DNA from: Aquimonas voraii
GTDB taxonomy: Bacteria; Pseudomonadota; Gammaproteobacteria; Xanthomonadales; Xanthomonadaceae
Direction: 5' to 3'
Assembly: GCF_900101825.1 (NCBI RefSeq)
Contig: NZ_FNAG01000004.1
Coordinates: 224,129 to 288,128 of the forward strand
Length of the DNA: 64,000 nt
Positions within the stretch are counted from its first letter, which is position 1; every line of letters begins with the position of its first letter. Of the stretch, positions 21,301 through 30,798 are shown in pieces. The translations under genes were made by a program, and so were the position numbers. A model generated the notes under the pieces. It had not been told where the DNA came from, did no database searches, and saw nothing but the letters and a program-made list of their open reading frames with translations.

Positions 21301-21681
21301 GTGCGTGACAACGGTCTGGACCGGTTCGCGGGCCAGGTGGTCGGACGCAACACCGAGTTCTCGCCGTGGACCAACAGCTTCGACATCCGCGTCAGCCAGC
21401 AGCTGCCGGGCTTCATGGACGGCCACAAGACCGAGATCGTTCTCGACATCCTCAACGTTGGCAACCTGATCAACAAGGATTGGGGTCGCATTGACGAAAT
21501 CGGTTTCAACGGTGGTACCAACGTCGGCGGCGCCCAGGCCCGCAGCTTTGTGGCCTACAACGGTATGGACGCTCAGGGGCGTTACGTCTACAGCCTGCTT
21601 GAGACCGAGAACTTCACCACCCGCCAGAACCGCGGCGAGTCGCAGTGGGCCGCGCAGATCACCCTGCGCTACCGCTTCTGA
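18349..21681 (+). CDS. TonB-dependent receptor, Oar/OmpA-like type
   Basis: Outer-membrane receptor of 1110 aa. The ATG at 18349 follows CAGGAA and opens a signal peptide ending PVFA-QTT. Residues about 30-115 are a carboxypeptidase-regulatory-like (CNA-B-type) domain (AGRVTSEQGEALAGAEVVIV, TDAEGRYTARGLRVGGPYTV). The plug domain (about 125-245) contains FNRITVDGVSISDTFGLE and GYTGANINAVTKSGTNEFSG. The rest is a long beta-barrel ending ITLRYRF with a terminal aromatic. This architecture fits the Oar family, implicated in uptake of large substrates or in surface protein export. The substrate is unknown. It is a single gene with its own strong terminator. Confidence 0.93.
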   Translation: MNKQLRVTRLAGALALVLATSTPVFAQTTSAQMAGRVTSEQGEALAGAEVVIVHTPSGTTVRSTTDAEGRYTARGLRVGGPYTVTVLRPGFEPESTENVFLQLNEVTAVNVDLAAEATELEAVTVVGSAGTVFSPERMGASTQISRDQLDSFASIQRNLQDYARLDPRVSQTDKDRGEISVAGQNSRFNRITVDGVSISDTFGLEANNLPTQKQPISIDAIDAVQINISNVDVTQKGYTGANINAVTKSGTNEFSGSVYYVWRDDQLAGDRYNRTSDSFFAPPASEDETVGVTFGGPILKDRLFFFLSYEDYKSTRVGNTFVPLGGNGTEVFITQQDIDATRALAQSRYGIDIGTADAPTQAELSVEDVLLKFDWNINDFQRANLRYTKTEESNPIFPGSGTRALSLSSHWYTQEKTVESLVGQWYADWTDSFSTELRVSRSEYDSAPNNNSFLPAITVQFTGGTPPAGVLGGTRSLNFGTERSRHFNVLGTTSDEIFFAGNWFVGDHEIKAGFDWSNIDVYNAFLQDTRGNYTFACLTGCANSFESGRPTNYQVQVARPGLTLDDGVAQWELGNWGVFLQDTWAVNYNLSLQFGVRYDRTRMPESPLFNAAAAAAPGPIVNGRATGGFGLDNSATLDGKGLFQPRLGMNYTFDTERATQLRAGIGLFQGSAANVWLSNPYSNTGLATQVVGCGGTFAACSADGIFNPDPNNQNVSFPGSNPAANVDFLSPDLELPSVWKANLAFDHETPFWGAVFTAELLLTQTESGIYYRHLNLGEATRLGPDGRALFWNPAGYNANCWNANGTAVTSGACAGANSPRSRFQNNSAFNNVLVAENTTKGSGQNLTLSLSRARQDDPWSWSVAYNYSDADEVSPLTSSVGNSNWANRAVFNPNEEVVARSPYVVRDRFVATLGYRAFLFGDNATDFGLFYEGRKGKPYSWTFNNDANGDGILGNDLMYIPSAQGSGEVVFRGGAAEEAAFWQVVRDNGLDRFAGQVVGRNTEFSPWTNSFDIRVSQQLPGFMDGHKTEIVLDILNVGNLINKDWGRIDEIGFNGGTNVGGAQARSFVAYNGMDAQGRYVYSLLETENFTTRQNRGESQWAAQITLRYRF

Positions 21682-21740
21682 TGTCCCGCGCGTGTCGGGC
21701 CCGTCCGGGTCCGGCACGCGGCATGGGATGCGACACTTGC

Positions 21741-21775
21741 ACGGCCGGCGCAGCGATGCGCCGGCCGTTCTTTTT
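21741..21775 (+). terminator. Rho-independent terminator of the TonB receptor
   Basis: 12-bp stem (21741-21752 with 21757-21768) with a GCGA loop followed by TCTTTTT. This is a textbook intrinsic terminator 60 bp after the stop codon. Confidence 0.92.
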
Positions 21776-21869
21776 GTGCGGGTCTGGGACTGGATGGGCG
21801 CTGTCGTCCGCCGAACGCGGCGGTCGCGCTCGCCCTGTGCCACGCCTTTTGGCTTTGAGGGAGTCAGCA

Positions 21870-22184
21870 ATGCAGGGTTGGATTGCCGTGTGCGGCGAGA
21901 ATCAGATGGCCGAAGGCGAGTTCCAGGTGGTGTGGGACGGCGACACCGCCATCGCCGTGTACCGCACCGCCGAAGGCTGGTTTGCGGTCGAGGATGTCTG
22001 CACCCACGACGGCGCCGAGTTGGCCGGCGGCCCGGTGCACGGCTGCGTGGTCGAATGCCCGCGTCACGGCGCCCGCTTCGACCTGCGCACAGGCGAAGCT
22101 CTGTGCGCGCCGGCCTATGAGGCGATCGCGGTGTTTCCGGTGCGGCTGGAAGGCGGGGTGGTCTATACCCGCGACGATCGCTGA
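21870..22184 (+). CDS. Rieske [2Fe-2S] ferredoxin-like protein
   Basis: 104-aa cytoplasmic Rieske protein of the non-haem-dioxygenase ferredoxin / NirD type. Cluster ligands are Cys44 and His46 (CTHDGAEL) and Cys63 and His66 (CPRHGARF). The ATG at 21870 follows TTTGAGGGAG. It probably passes electrons to an oxygenase or reductase, but no such partner lies nearby. In Lysobacterales and related groups similar small Rieske genes sit near suf or dioxygenase genes; here the upstream gene is an outer-membrane receptor with its own terminator. Heptamer repeats begin a few bases after the stop. Confidence 0.9.
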   Translation: MQGWIAVCGENQMAEGEFQVVWDGDTAIAVYRTAEGWFAVEDVCTHDGAELAGGPVHGCVVECPRHGARFDLRTGEALCAPAYEAIAVFPVRLEGGVVYTRDDR

Positions 22185-22188
22185 GAGC

Positions 22189-22218
22189 CGGGATTCGGGA
22201 TTCGGGATTGGGGATTCG
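22189..22218. repeat. GGGATTC heptamer cluster
   Basis: Three to four copies of GGGATTC/GGGATTG (reverse complement of the GAATCCC unit at 1204) lie directly after the Rieske stop, between convergent genes. Confidence 0.85.
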
Positions 22219-22259
22219 AAGAAGCGCGCTGATCGCGTGCCCCGACGGGCGTCTCGTGT

Positions 22260-22289
22260 GCATAGGGTGGGTCCCGGCCCACCCTATGC
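22260..22289. repeat. REP-like palindrome overlapping the HNH gene end
   Basis: Perfect 12-bp stem (22260-22271 with 22278-22289) around TCCCGG, with the core GGGTGGG/CCCACCC. A similar core, GGTGGGCC-AG-GGCCCACC, occurs at 49963-49980. The right arm contains the stop codon and last codon of the HNH gene. It may double as a bidirectional terminator. Confidence 0.7.
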
Positions 22290-22682
22290 GTCGTCCTGCG
22301 CTTCACCCGCCCGCCAGCGCGCCAACCGCCGTTCGAGTGCCTGTTCGGTGACCTGCAGCGCCCGTGCGTCCTGCGGCCCGCGCGCGTCCGGACCTTTGCC
22401 CTTGGATTGATTGCAGGTGGCGCAGGCGAGCGCCAGGTTGCGAGCGTCGTTGGCGTCGCTGCCGACACGCGCGCACAGATCCGCCGCGGCGCGTTTGCCG
22501 AACCAGGCCTGCGGGATCACGTGCTCCAGCGAGCCGGCGCCGCGCGGCTCGCCGTCGGGCTTGAACTCCAGCCGCGCGCGGCAGTGCAGGCAGCGGGTGC
22601 GGTAGCCGCCGTCCGCGAGCACCTCGGCCTGCACGTCCGTGTGCAGGGCGCGCAGGAACAGGCGCTTCAGGGCAGGGCGCAT
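22284..22682 (-). CDS. HNH endonuclease-like protein
   Basis: 132-aa protein with an HNH fold signature: zinc-type pairs Cys31/Cys34 (CLHC) and Cys87/Cys90 (CATCNQSKG), the motif His in LEHVIPQAW (His54), and Asn in ARNLALACATCNQSKG. The ATG at 22682 is used. Such small HNH proteins are widespread, and most have no known role. It lies 36 bp downstream of kbl on the same strand, so it may be cotranscribed with it. The TAG stop is provided by the arm of a REP-like palindrome, so the original C-terminus may have been altered by insertion of that element. Confidence 0.8.
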   Translation of the reverse strand: MRPALKRLFLRALHTDVQAEVLADGGYRTRCLHCRARLEFKPDGEPRGAGSLEHVIPQAWFGKRAAADLCARVGSDANDARNLALACATCNQSKGKGPDARGPQDARALQVTEQALERRLARWRAGEAQDDA

Positions 22683-22718
22683 CGAGGCCGACCGGGCGTC
22701 ACGCGAAAGCGCTGAGGC

Positions 22719-23912
22719 TCAGCCCTTCAGGACGCCCAGCCGCTTGCCAACGGCGATGAAGGCCTCGGCGGCGCGCTCGATCTGCTCCGGCGTATGCGCC
22801 GCGCTCATCTGCGTGCGGATGCGCGCCTGGCCCTTGGGTACCACCGGAAAGAAAAAGCCGATCGCGTACACGCCTTCCTCCAGCAGCTCGGCAGCGAAGC
22901 GCTGCGCCAGCGGCGCGTCGTAGAGCATGACCGGAACGATCGGGTGCTCGCCGGGCTTCAGATCGAAACCGGCGGCGGCGAGCTTCGCGCGGAAGCGCGC
23001 GGTGTTGTCGCGCAGGCGCGCGCGCAGCTCGGTGGCGGCGACGATGCGCTCGAACACGGCGAGGCCGGAGGCCACCACCGAGGGCGGCAGCGCGTTCGAG
23101 AACAGGTAGGGCCGGGAACGCTGGCGCAGCATCTCGATGACCTCGCGCGAGCCGCAGGTGAAGCCACCGAGCGCGCCGCCCAGCGCCTTGCCCAGGGTGC
23201 CGGTGATGATGTCGATCTTCTCCAGCACCCCCTTCACTTCGGCCGAGCCGCGGCCGGTCTCGCCCAAGAAACCGGTGGCGTGGCATTCGTCGATGTGCAC
23301 GGACGCGCCGTACTTCGCCGCCAGCGCGGTGATCTGGTCGAGCGGGGCGATGAAGCCGTCCATCGAGAACACGCCGTCGGTGGTGATCAGGATGTCGCGC
23401 ACCCCATCGGCCCGCGCCTGCTGCAGCTGCTTTTCGAGGTCCGCCATGTCGCAGTTGGCGTAGCGGTAGCGCTTGGCCTTGCACAGGCGCACCCCGTCAA
23501 TGATCGAGGCGTGGTTCAGAGCGTCGGAGATGATCGCGTCCTGCTCGCCCAGCAGGGGCTCGAACAGGCCGCCATTGGCGTCGAAGCAGGCGGCGTAGAG
23601 GATCGCGTCGTCCTTGCCGAAGAACTCGGCGATTTTCGCTTCCAGCTGCTTGTGCAGGTCCTGGGTACCGCAGATGAAGCGCACGCTGGCCATGCCGTGG
23701 CCGTGGGTGTCCAGCGCGCTTTTTGCCGCTTCGATCACGCCGGGGTCGTCGGCCAGGCCGAGGTAGTTGTTGGCGCAGAAGTTCAGCACCCGGCGGCCGT
23801 CCGCCAGCTCTATCTCGGCCGACTGCGGGGAGACGATGATGCGCTCGGACTTGAACAGCCCGGCGGCGCGGATTTCGTCGAGTTCAGAAGCGAGGCGCGA
23901 GTTGAGGCTCAT
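22719..23912 (-). CDS. kbl: Glycine C-acetyltransferase (2-amino-3-ketobutyrate CoA ligase)
   Basis: PLP enzyme of threonine degradation that cleaves 2-amino-3-ketobutyrate with CoA to glycine and acetyl-CoA; 397 aa against 398 in E. coli. The ATG at 23912 starts [20 protein letters not shown]; the much longer upstream frame is antisense to tamA and is not used. PLP Lys242 is in GTLGKALGG, with the supporting motifs [21 protein letters not shown] and [11 protein letters not shown]. The usual partner tdh is not in the window. The gene is divergent from tamA (94 bp) and followed by the HNH gene. Glycine produced here could feed the cleavage system encoded at 36969-38532. Confidence 0.96.
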   Translation of the reverse strand: MSLNSRLASELDEIRAAGLFKSERIIVSPQSAEIELADGRRVLNFCANNYLGLADDPGVIEAAKSALDTHGHGMASVRFICGTQDLHKQLEAKIAEFFGKDDAILYAACFDANGGLFEPLLGEQDAIISDALNHASIIDGVRLCKAKRYRYANCDMADLEKQLQQARADGVRDILITTDGVFSMDGFIAPLDQITALAAKYGASVHIDECHATGFLGETGRGSAEVKGVLEKIDIITGTLGKALGGALGGFTCGSREVIEMLRQRSRPYLFSNALPPSVVASGLAVFERIVAATELRARLRDNTARFRAKLAAAGFDLKPGEHPIVPVMLYDAPLAQRFAAELLEEGVYAIGFFFPVVPKGQARIRTQMSAAHTPEQIERAAEAFIAVGKRLGVLKG

Positions 23913-24005
23913 GGGCGTGGGAATCGGCAGCGGGCGCGGGGCGCGGGGCCGCCATTGTCCTAGAGCGGCGCGTGCATCCCAAGTGTCGATCGATGCGGCC
24001 ATGCG

Positions 24006-25892
24006 TTGAATGCCGGTTTGACTCGACCTGCGCCGGGACTGGGTATCCTGCGCCGACCCTCCGATCGAGCCTCCGGCGTTTTGGATCGACTGCCCGCTCT
24101 TCTGTGTCTGTGCCTGCTGCTGTGCCCCGCGGCCGCAGCGCGCGCGCAGGCGGACCTCCCGACAGACCGGGCCAGCGACGTGAAGGCGGCCGATCGCGCG
24201 CCGCTGCGCCTCGCCAGCGTGCGGGTGCGCGGCCTGAGCGCCAGCCAGGCCGACAACGTGCGGGCCCAGGTCGGGCTGTTCCAGCTCGACGAAGCCGATC
24301 GCGAGGATGTCGGCCCTGGCCGCATGGCCCTGCTGCTGCGGCGTGCGCCGGACGAAGTGCGACGCGCGCTGGAGCCCTTCGGCTACTACGCGGTGGGTGT
24401 CGACGTGCAGGTCGACGAAACCGCGGCGGGCCTCGCGGTGAGCCTGAACGTGCAGCGCGGCCCGCCGGTGCGGGTGCGGACGGTGGACGTGCGGGTCGAA
24501 GGCGCCGCCGCGGAGGACGCGCGCATTGCCTCGGCCATCGCTGCGTTCCGCCCGCGCGTGGGCGACCTGATGAACCACGCCCGCTACGAGGGCGGCAAGG
24601 CGGCGATCGCCCGCGAACTGTCGGCGCGCGGCTATTTCGATGCGCGGCTGGAAGAGAACCGCGTTGAAGTCATCCGCGCCGACAGCCGCGCCGACATCCG
24701 GCTGCGCTGGGCGAGCGGTGCCCGCTACCGCTTCGGCACGGTCGCCATCGACGGCAGCCAGCTCGAGCCGGGCCTCGTTGAACGTTGGATCGACATCGCG
24801 CCCGGCCAGGACTTCGACCAGGCCGAACTGCTCCAGCTGCACCAGCGCTTGGGCGACCTCGACTATTTCGGTTTCATCGACCTTCGCCCCGAGCCCGAAC
24901 CCGACACGCTGGATGTGCCGGTGCAGGTCGAGCTCGCGCCCGCCAAACGGGACATCTACACCGCCGGCCTGAGTTTCGGCACCGACTCGGGGGCAGGCCT
25001 GAAGCTGGGCCTCGATCGCCGCTGGGTGAACGCGCGCGGACACAAGTTCAGCGCCGGCCTCGACCTTGCCCAGCGACGCAGCGCGCTGAACAGCCTGTAT
25101 CGCATCCCCGCTTTCGCGCCCATCGAGGGGTGGTACCAGCTCGGCGCCAGCTACCGTGAGGACGAGAGCGAACTGGTCGACAGCGAGACCGCCGAGCTGT
25201 CGGCCAGTCGCATCGGTCGCCTCGGTGACTGGAGCCTCGAACTCGGCCTGCATGCGCTGCGCGAGCGCTATGCGATCGGCGTCGAGCGCAATCTGGAAAC
25301 CAGCGGCCTGTCGACCCTCGTCTATCCGGCGCTGCGCGCGCGCTGGCAGCGCTACAACGACGCCAACTACTCGACCCGTGGCTTCAGCTTCACCGGCGAA
25401 GTGAAGCAGGGCCTGAGCGCGCTGGGCTCGGACGCGAACTTCACCCAGCTGCTGGTGCAGGCCCGCTACATCCGCGGCTTCGGCGAGCGCAACCGCGTGC
25501 TGCTGCGCGGCCAGCTGGGCAGAACCTTCTCCGGCGAGTTCCTGCGCCTGCCGTCCTCGCTGCGCTTCTTCGCCGGCGGCGATCGCAGCGTGCGCGGCTA
25601 CGGCTACCAGGAGATCAGCCCGTCGGGCCTGGGCGGCAATCCTGTTGGCGGTCGCAACCTCGCCGTGCTCAACATCGAGTACGAGCGCATGTTCACCGAG
25701 GCCTGGGGCGCGGCCGTGTTCGCCGACGCCGGCAGCGCCTTCAATGACGGCAGCATCGATCTGCGGCGCGGTGCGGGGCTTGGCCTGCGCTGGCGCTCGC
25801 CGGTGGGCCAGGTGGCGCTGGACCTGGCGCGGGGCCTGGACGATCCGCGCGAGCCTTTTCAGATCCACCTCAGCCTGGGGCCTGAGCTGTGA
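24006..25892 (+). CDS. tamA: TamA, outer-membrane translocation and assembly module barrel
   Basis: Omp85-family barrel that works with TamB in envelope assembly and lipid transport. The longest frame starts with TTG at 24006 (628 aa). A TTG at 24081 gives [22 protein letters not shown], a tighter signal peptide, so the start is uncertain; neither has a clear ribosome site. Three POTRA-like repeats (about 68-290) include [20 protein letters not shown] and [10 protein letters not shown]. They are followed by a 16-stranded barrel region with the family motif [15 protein letters not shown] and a final [11 protein letters not shown]. The stop overlaps the GTG start of tamB (GTGA), showing tight coupling. 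Confidence 0.92.
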   Translation: MNAGLTRPAPGLGILRRPSDRASGVLDRLPALLCLCLLLCPAAAARAQADLPTDRASDVKAADRAPLRLASVRVRGLSASQADNVRAQVGLFQLDEADREDVGPGRMALLLRRAPDEVRRALEPFGYYAVGVDVQVDETAAGLAVSLNVQRGPPVRVRTVDVRVEGAAAEDARIASAIAAFRPRVGDLMNHARYEGGKAAIARELSARGYFDARLEENRVEVIRADSRADIRLRWASGARYRFGTVAIDGSQLEPGLVERWIDIAPGQDFDQAELLQLHQRLGDLDYFGFIDLRPEPEPDTLDVPVQVELAPAKRDIYTAGLSFGTDSGAGLKLGLDRRWVNARGHKFSAGLDLAQRRSALNSLYRIPAFAPIEGWYQLGASYREDESELVDSETAELSASRIGRLGDWSLELGLHALRERYAIGVERNLETSGLSTLVYPALRARWQRYNDANYSTRGFSFTGEVKQGLSALGSDANFTQLLVQARYIRGFGERNRVLLRGQLGRTFSGEFLRLPSSLRFFAGGDRSVRGYGYQEISPSGLGGNPVGGRNLAVLNIEYERMFTEAWGAAVFADAGSAFNDGSIDLRRGAGLGLRWRSPVGQVALDLARGLDDPREPFQIHLSLGPEL

Positions 25893-28800
25893 GTCGCGTC
25901 CGTCGCTGGCTGCGTCTCACCGCGCTTGCGCTCGGTGCGGGCGCACTGTTGCTCGCGCTGTTCGGCGCCTGGCTGCTGGGCACCGAAGCCGGCGCCCGCT
26001 TCGCCCTGGCGCGCCTGCAGGGCGCGCTGCCTGCCGGCAGTCTGCACTGGCAGCTCGTGCGCGGCAGCCTCACCCACGGGCTGGCCTTCGAGGGCCTGCG
26101 CTATCAGCAGGATGGCCTGAGCCTCGAGATCGAGCGTCTGCAGCTGCGCGCGGAGCTGGGTGCACTGGCCGCCGCGCGCCTGCATGTGCAGGCGATCGAG
26201 GGCGAGGGCATCCGCCTCGTGCTGCCGCCCGACGAGGCCGATCCGCCACCGCCGAGCTTCGAGCTCGCCTTGCCGGAATCACTGCCCAGCCTCGTGCTGC
26301 CCATCGAGCTGGCGCTCGACTCGGCCGAGCTGCGCGGGCTGCGCATCGAGCGGGCGTCGGATGCGCTTGCACCCGCCGCCTCGGCGCTTGCGGGCGAGGG
26401 CGCAGCGGCCGACGCCGAGCCCCCGGAAGCAGCGCCAGCCGACGCGGTGGACGCGCTGCTGTTCGAGGCGGAACGCATCGCGGTCACCTCGCTGACGCTG
26501 GACGCGGGCCAGCTGCGCATGGCCGAGCTGAGCCTCGACGCGCCGCTGATCTCCCTCCGCGCGGAGGGCAGCATCGACAGCGCCCGCGACTGGCAGGCTG
26601 CGCTGCGACTGCGCGGCGAGTGGCGCGCAGGGCTCGCGGCCGCGCAGGCCTTCGAGGCCACGATCGATGGCGGACTCGCGGCGGCGCGTCTCGAACTGCG
26701 CCTGCCCGACGCGCCGGAGTTCGCCCTGGATGTCGACGTGCGCGAGGCCCTGTCGAGGCTGCAGTGGCAGCTGAATCTGCAGGCGCCCACGCCGCCGCCG
26801 GCGCTCACCGCCGTGTGGCCAATCGGCTTGGCTGGCCTGCAGCTGCGGGGCGAGGGCGGCCTGGACCGCGTCGCGCTGTCGGGCGGCTTCGCGGTCGACG
26901 GCCGCAGCTATGCCTTGGAGGCCGCCACGCTGCGCACCGATGCCTCGACTCTGCACATCGACGCCCTGCGACTGCAGCAGGGCGAGGGCAGCGCCGCGCT
27001 GCGCGGCTGGCTGCGGCTGCCGTCCGCCGATGCGCCGGCGCGCTTCGAGGCCCGCTGGGACTTCGAGCGTTTCGATCTGCCCCTGGCCGATGCCCCGCCC
27101 CTGCGCGTCGACGGCGCGCTTGAGGCCCGCGGCGCGTTCGACGATGCCGAGCTCACCCTGGCGCTGCAGCTCGCCCGCGGCGAGCTGGCCGGTGCACTGA
27201 GCGGCGGCCTGCGCGTGCAGGGCGAGCAGGCGCAGCTGCAGGCGCTGGAGCTGCGCACCGACGAGGGCCGCCTGCGCGCCGACGGCGAGCTCGACTGGAG
27301 CGAAGGCCTGCACTGGCGCATCAGGGCCGATCTGGCCGAGCTGGATGCCAGCCTGCTCGCGCCCGAGTGGCCGAGCCGGGTCTCCGCGCGTCTATACAGC
27401 GAGGGTCGCGAGACGAGGGCGGCACGCGAAGGCGTACTGCGCCTGGAGGACTTCGACGGCAGCCTGCGCGAGCAAGCCCTTCGAGGGCATGTCCGCGCGC
27501 GCTGGAGCGGCGCGCCGCCGGCCCCCGCCGCCGCACTGCCGGTGGGCGCGGGCGAGGCCGAACTGGAGCTGCGCTGGGGCGAGAGTGCGCTCAGCGGCAG
27601 CGCGCGGCTGGGCGAAACCGTAGCCGCCACGCTGCAGTTGGCACCTCTGCAGCTGGACGGTCTGGCGGCCGATGCGAAGGGAGCGCTTCGCGGCGAACTG
27701 CGTCTGTCCGGCACCCCGGCCGCGCCGCGTCTTGGCTTGGATCTGCGCGCGGACCAGGTCCGTGCCGCGGGCGCCGAGATCGATGCCCCGCACCTGCGCG
27801 GCGAGCTCGGCCTTGCGCCCGAGGCGCCGCTGCAGCTGCAGCTCGAGAGCGCTCAGACTCGCATCGCCGGCCGCGCACTGGGCGCGCTGGTGCTGGCGCT
27901 GCGCGGCGAGGTGTCGGCGCACGCGCTGTCGCTGCGGCAGCCGGTCGCCGGCGGCGGACTCGCGCTCGAACTCGCCGGCGGCTGGCGCGCGGACGAGCGG
28001 CGCTGGCTGGGTCGACTTGAGCAGCTGGATTGGCGCGCGCCGGATCGGCGCGGAAGCGGGGGCGACTGGGCCTTGGCTGAGCCCGCGGCGATCGAGCTGG
28101 GGGCGCGGCGTCTTCGCCTCGATGGCTTCTGTCTCGAAGGCACGCAGCGCGCCGAGCGCGGCAGTGCGGCGCTGTCGCCCGGCGCGGCGCCTGCGGTGGA
28201 TCCCGTGGGCGCGGATGGCATCGCCTCAGGGCGCATCGACGGCGCGGAATCCCTCGGTCGGCTCTGTGCGTCGCTGCGCGGCGAGGGCAGTGAATCGCTG
28301 ACCGCCCGCCTCGAGCTGGACGCCCTGCCTTTGGCGCTGCCGCTCGGGCTTCTGTCCGATCGCGAAGCTCCGGCGCGGCCGCGATGGCAGGGTGTGCTGG
28401 GCGGCAGCATCGATCTCGCGTCCAAGGCGGGCGACTGGCAGGTCGAGGGCCGGCTCGCTTCGGCGCAGGGCGGGCTCTCTCTCGGCCGGCGTGAGGGGCG
28501 CGAACTCCTGCGCTGGCAGGACTTTTCGATCGAGATCGCGGGCGATGCGGAGCTGCTGCGCCTCGGGCTGGGCGCGCGCCTGGGCGAGGACGGGCTGCTG
28601 CAGGGCGAGCTGCGCGCGCTTGCGGTGGGCAGCGAGAACGCAGGCATCGAAGGCCAACTCGCGCTGCAGCTCGACCAACTCGGTCTGCTGGAGTGGCTGA
28701 GCGACGAGGCGATGATCGCGCCCAGCGGCAGGCTCAGCGTCGAGCTCGCGTTCGACGGTGCGCTGGGCGCACCGAATCTGCGCGGCGGCGCGCAACTCAG

Positions 28801-29905
28801 CGGCTTCAGCGCCGAGCTGCCCGCCCTGGGCATCCGACCCAGCGAAGGCCTGATCGAGCTGCAGCTTGAGGGCGCCAGTGCGGCCGAGCTCAGCTTCGCC
28901 CTGCGCTCCGAGGGCGAGCTGCGCGGGCGCGGCCGCATCGACTGGTCGGAGGCGGCCGAGTCGCCGCTGCGCCTGAGCATCGAGGGCAGCGAAGTGCTGC
29001 TGTCGGATACCGCCCAGCTGCGTCTGTTCGCCTCGCCCGCACTGGAGCTGGAGCAGCGCGATGCGTTGCTGCGCCTGCGCGGCCGCGTCGATGTGCCGCG
29101 CGCCGACGTGAGGCTCGATCGCTTCGAGGGCGGTCAGCAGGTCAGTGCCGACGTGCTTGTGCTCGATCCGGCGCAACCCGAGCGCGCGGTCGAGGCCGCG
29201 CAGCGCGTCGATGCGGATATCCGGGTGGCCCTGGGCGAGGCGGTCGCGCTGCAGGGCTTTGGCTTGAAAGGCAAGGTGCGCGGCGAATTGCGCGTGCGCG
29301 ATCGGCCCGGCCGCGCCACTCGCGCCAGCGGCAGTCTCAACGTCAGCGGCCGCTACAAGGCCTATGGACAGGATCTCGATATCACGCGCGGCCGGCTCTC
29401 CTTCGCACAGTCGCCGCTCGACAACCCGGGCCTTGATATCCGCGCCGAGCGCAGGCTGGACGAGGTGACGGTCGGTATCCGCGTCACCGGTACGGCGGCG
29501 GCGCCGGTGCTGGGCCTGTGGTCGCAGCCCAGCCTCGACCAGGCCGACGTGCTGAGCTATCTCATGCTGGGCCGGCCAGTGCGTGCGGTGCGCAGCGGCG
29601 AAGGCCAGCAGCTGAACGCTGCCGCCGCCGCACTGGGCGCAGGCGGCAACTACATCGCCGAGCGTCTGGGCGCGCGCTTGGGCTTCGATCAGGCCAGCGT
29701 CGAGGATTCCGCCGCGCTCGGTGGTGCCGCGCTCATGCTCGGCAAGTTCCTTTCGCCGCGCCTCTACGTGGCCTACGGCGTGGCCCTGTTCGGCGAGGGG
29801 CAAGTGTTCAGCATCAAATACCTGCTGACCGAGCAGTGGGACCTGCAGATCGACACCAGCGAGCGCGAGACGCGCGGTTCGGTGAACTATCGGCTGGAGC
29901 GCTGA
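25889..29905 (+). CDS. tamB: TamB, translocation and assembly module protein (DUF490)
   Basis: Inner-membrane-anchored periplasmic bridge protein of 1338 aa, partner of TamA. GTG at 25889 overlaps the tamA stop. One N-terminal transmembrane helix (about 11-31, [19 protein letters not shown]) precedes a long series of short beta repeats rich in Leu, Ala and Arg, giving the AsmA-like hydrophobic groove. The C-terminal DUF490 domain (about 1000-1338) contains [22 protein letters not shown], then [13 protein letters not shown] and [21 protein letters not shown]. The length is normal. The segment 165-190 is Ala/Glu/Pro-rich and probably a linker. No terminator was recognised before the convergent gene. 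Confidence 0.93.
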   Translation: MSRVRRWLRLTALALGAGALLLALFGAWLLGTEAGARFALARLQGALPAGSLHWQLVRGSLTHGLAFEGLRYQQDGLSLEIERLQLRAELGALAAARLHVQAIEGEGIRLVLPPDEADPPPPSFELALPESLPSLVLPIELALDSAELRGLRIERASDALAPAASALAGEGAAADAEPPEAAPADAVDALLFEAERIAVTSLTLDAGQLRMAELSLDAPLISLRAEGSIDSARDWQAALRLRGEWRAGLAAAQAFEATIDGGLAAARLELRLPDAPEFALDVDVREALSRLQWQLNLQAPTPPPALTAVWPIGLAGLQLRGEGGLDRVALSGGFAVDGRSYALEAATLRTDASTLHIDALRLQQGEGSAALRGWLRLPSADAPARFEARWDFERFDLPLADAPPLRVDGALEARGAFDDAELTLALQLARGELAGALSGGLRVQGEQAQLQALELRTDEGRLRADGELDWSEGLHWRIRADLAELDASLLAPEWPSRVSARLYSEGRETRAAREGVLRLEDFDGSLREQALRGHVRARWSGAPPAPAAALPVGAGEAELELRWGESALSGSARLGETVAATLQLAPLQLDGLAADAKGALRGELRLSGTPAAPRLGLDLRADQVRAAGAEIDAPHLRGELGLAPEAPLQLQLESAQTRIAGRALGALVLALRGEVSAHALSLRQPVAGGGLALELAGGWRADERRWLGRLEQLDWRAPDRRGSGGDWALAEPAAIELGARRLRLDGFCLEGTQRAERGSAALSPGAAPAVDPVGADGIASGRIDGAESLGRLCASLRGEGSESLTARLELDALPLALPLGLLSDREAPARPRWQGVLGGSIDLASKAGDWQVEGRLASAQGGLSLGRREGRELLRWQDFSIEIAGDAELLRLGLGARLGEDGLLQGELRALAVGSENAGIEGQLALQLDQLGLLEWLSDEAMIAPSGRLSVELAFDGALGAPNLRGGAQLSGFSAELPALGIRPSEGLIELQLEGASAAELSFALRSEGELRGRGRIDWSEAAESPLRLSIEGSEVLLSDTAQLRLFASPALELEQRDALLRLRGRVDVPRADVRLDRFEGGQQVSADVLVLDPAQPERAVEAAQRVDADIRVALGEAVALQGFGLKGKVRGELRVRDRPGRATRASGSLNVSGRYKAYGQDLDITRGRLSFAQSPLDNPGLDIRAERRLDEVTVGIRVTGTAAAPVLGLWSQPSLDQADVLSYLMLGRPVRAVRSGEGQQLNAAAAALGAGGNYIAERLGARLGFDQASVEDSAALGGAALMLGKFLSPRLYVAYGVALFGEGQVFSIKYLLTEQWDLQIDTSERETRGSVNYRLER

Positions 29906-29990
29906 GGAGCGAAGCCTGGAGCCGGACCCGGGCGAACCGGCTGCGCCCGCACGCGGAGCGCGGCCAGGCGCTTCGATGGGCGCAGGAAAG

Positions 29991-30704
29991 TCAGCGGAAA
30001 GTGCCCGCCTGGCCGCGCCGGCAGAGCCTGCGTTCGTCGTCGATCAGCGTGCGACGTTCGGCATCGCTGATGCCGGAGACCATCTTGCGGCGGAGATCGG
30101 CGCAGGTGGCGCCGCCGCCGGCGCCCAGGCCCACCAGACTGAGCACGGCCTGCACGCGGTCCGCCGGGCTCACTTCCTCGCGCACGTGGAAGCCTTCGGC
30201 AAAGGCTTCGCCGCGGCCCGGCAGGACCTGCGCGGGGCGGTCGAGCGGCCCGCGTTCGTACTGTGTCGTGGATGTGCCCTCACCGGCGAAGGCGCCGATC
30301 TGCGCCGCCAGAGAGCGCGCGATCGGCGCCGGCTCCATGGGCTCGTTTGCGCTCGCGGCGCGTTCATCGACGGCATTGGTCGGCGGCGGCTCGGGGGCGA
30401 CATCCACGGCCGCCGAGCGCACGCGAGTGTCGCGCTCCGTTCGCGTTGGCGCCTGCGGCATGGGCGGCACCGGTGGCGCCTCGGTGGCGCGGCGAATCCA
30501 TTCGACCTGCAGCGGCGTGTCCTCGGCCGCGGGCAGGCGCTGCCGATCGCCGGCCAGCAGCCACAGCAGCATCAGCGCATGCACGCCCAGCGCGATGCCC
30601 ACCGCGCTGGCCGGACGCTGGAGCCAGGCAGGTGCCGGCCTCCGCAGGCGCGTGCGCGGCGGCGGGCTCGGCGCGTGGGGCAGGGCGTCGGCAATTCGGG
30701 GCAT
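29991..30704 (-). CDS. Membrane-anchored protein of unknown function with TonB-like N-terminus
   Basis: The product is not recognised. 237 aa from the ATG at 30704; a TTG five codons upstream is the alternative. The layout resembles TonB: a basic Pro-rich cytoplasmic start, one membrane helix (ASAVGIALGVHALMLLWLLAG), then a Pro/Glu/Thr-rich periplasmic stretch (EAPPVPPMPQAPTRTERD, VAPEPPPTNAVDE). The TonB C-terminal receptor-binding domain is absent. Instead there is a short tail with two cysteines (GGGATCADLRRKMVSGISD and DDERRLCRRG). It is convergent with tamB (86 bp) and precedes nothing on its own strand closely. It could be an envelope accessory factor; this is a guess from topology. Confidence 0.6.
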   Translation of the reverse strand: MPRIADALPHAPSPPPRTRLRRPAPAWLQRPASAVGIALGVHALMLLWLLAGDRQRLPAAEDTPLQVEWIRRATEAPPVPPMPQAPTRTERDTRVRSAAVDVAPEPPPTNAVDERAASANEPMEPAPIARSLAAQIGAFAGEGTSTTQYERGPLDRPAQVLPGRGEAFAEGFHVREEVSPADRVQAVLSLVGLGAGGGATCADLRRKMVSGISDAERRTLIDDERRLCRRGQAGTFR

Positions 30705-30798
30705 GCGGCGGGCAGGCAAGAGGGAGCGCGCATGCTGGTGAGGCGCGCATTAAGCCCGGGTTAGCCGCGCGGCAAGCCGGCGTTATCCGTCGCCGGGC

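Noticed and set aside
23913..25868. Long upstream extension of the kbl frame on the minus strand
   Set aside because: It lies antisense to tamA, has no family resemblance, and kbl homology starts exactly at the ATG at 23912.
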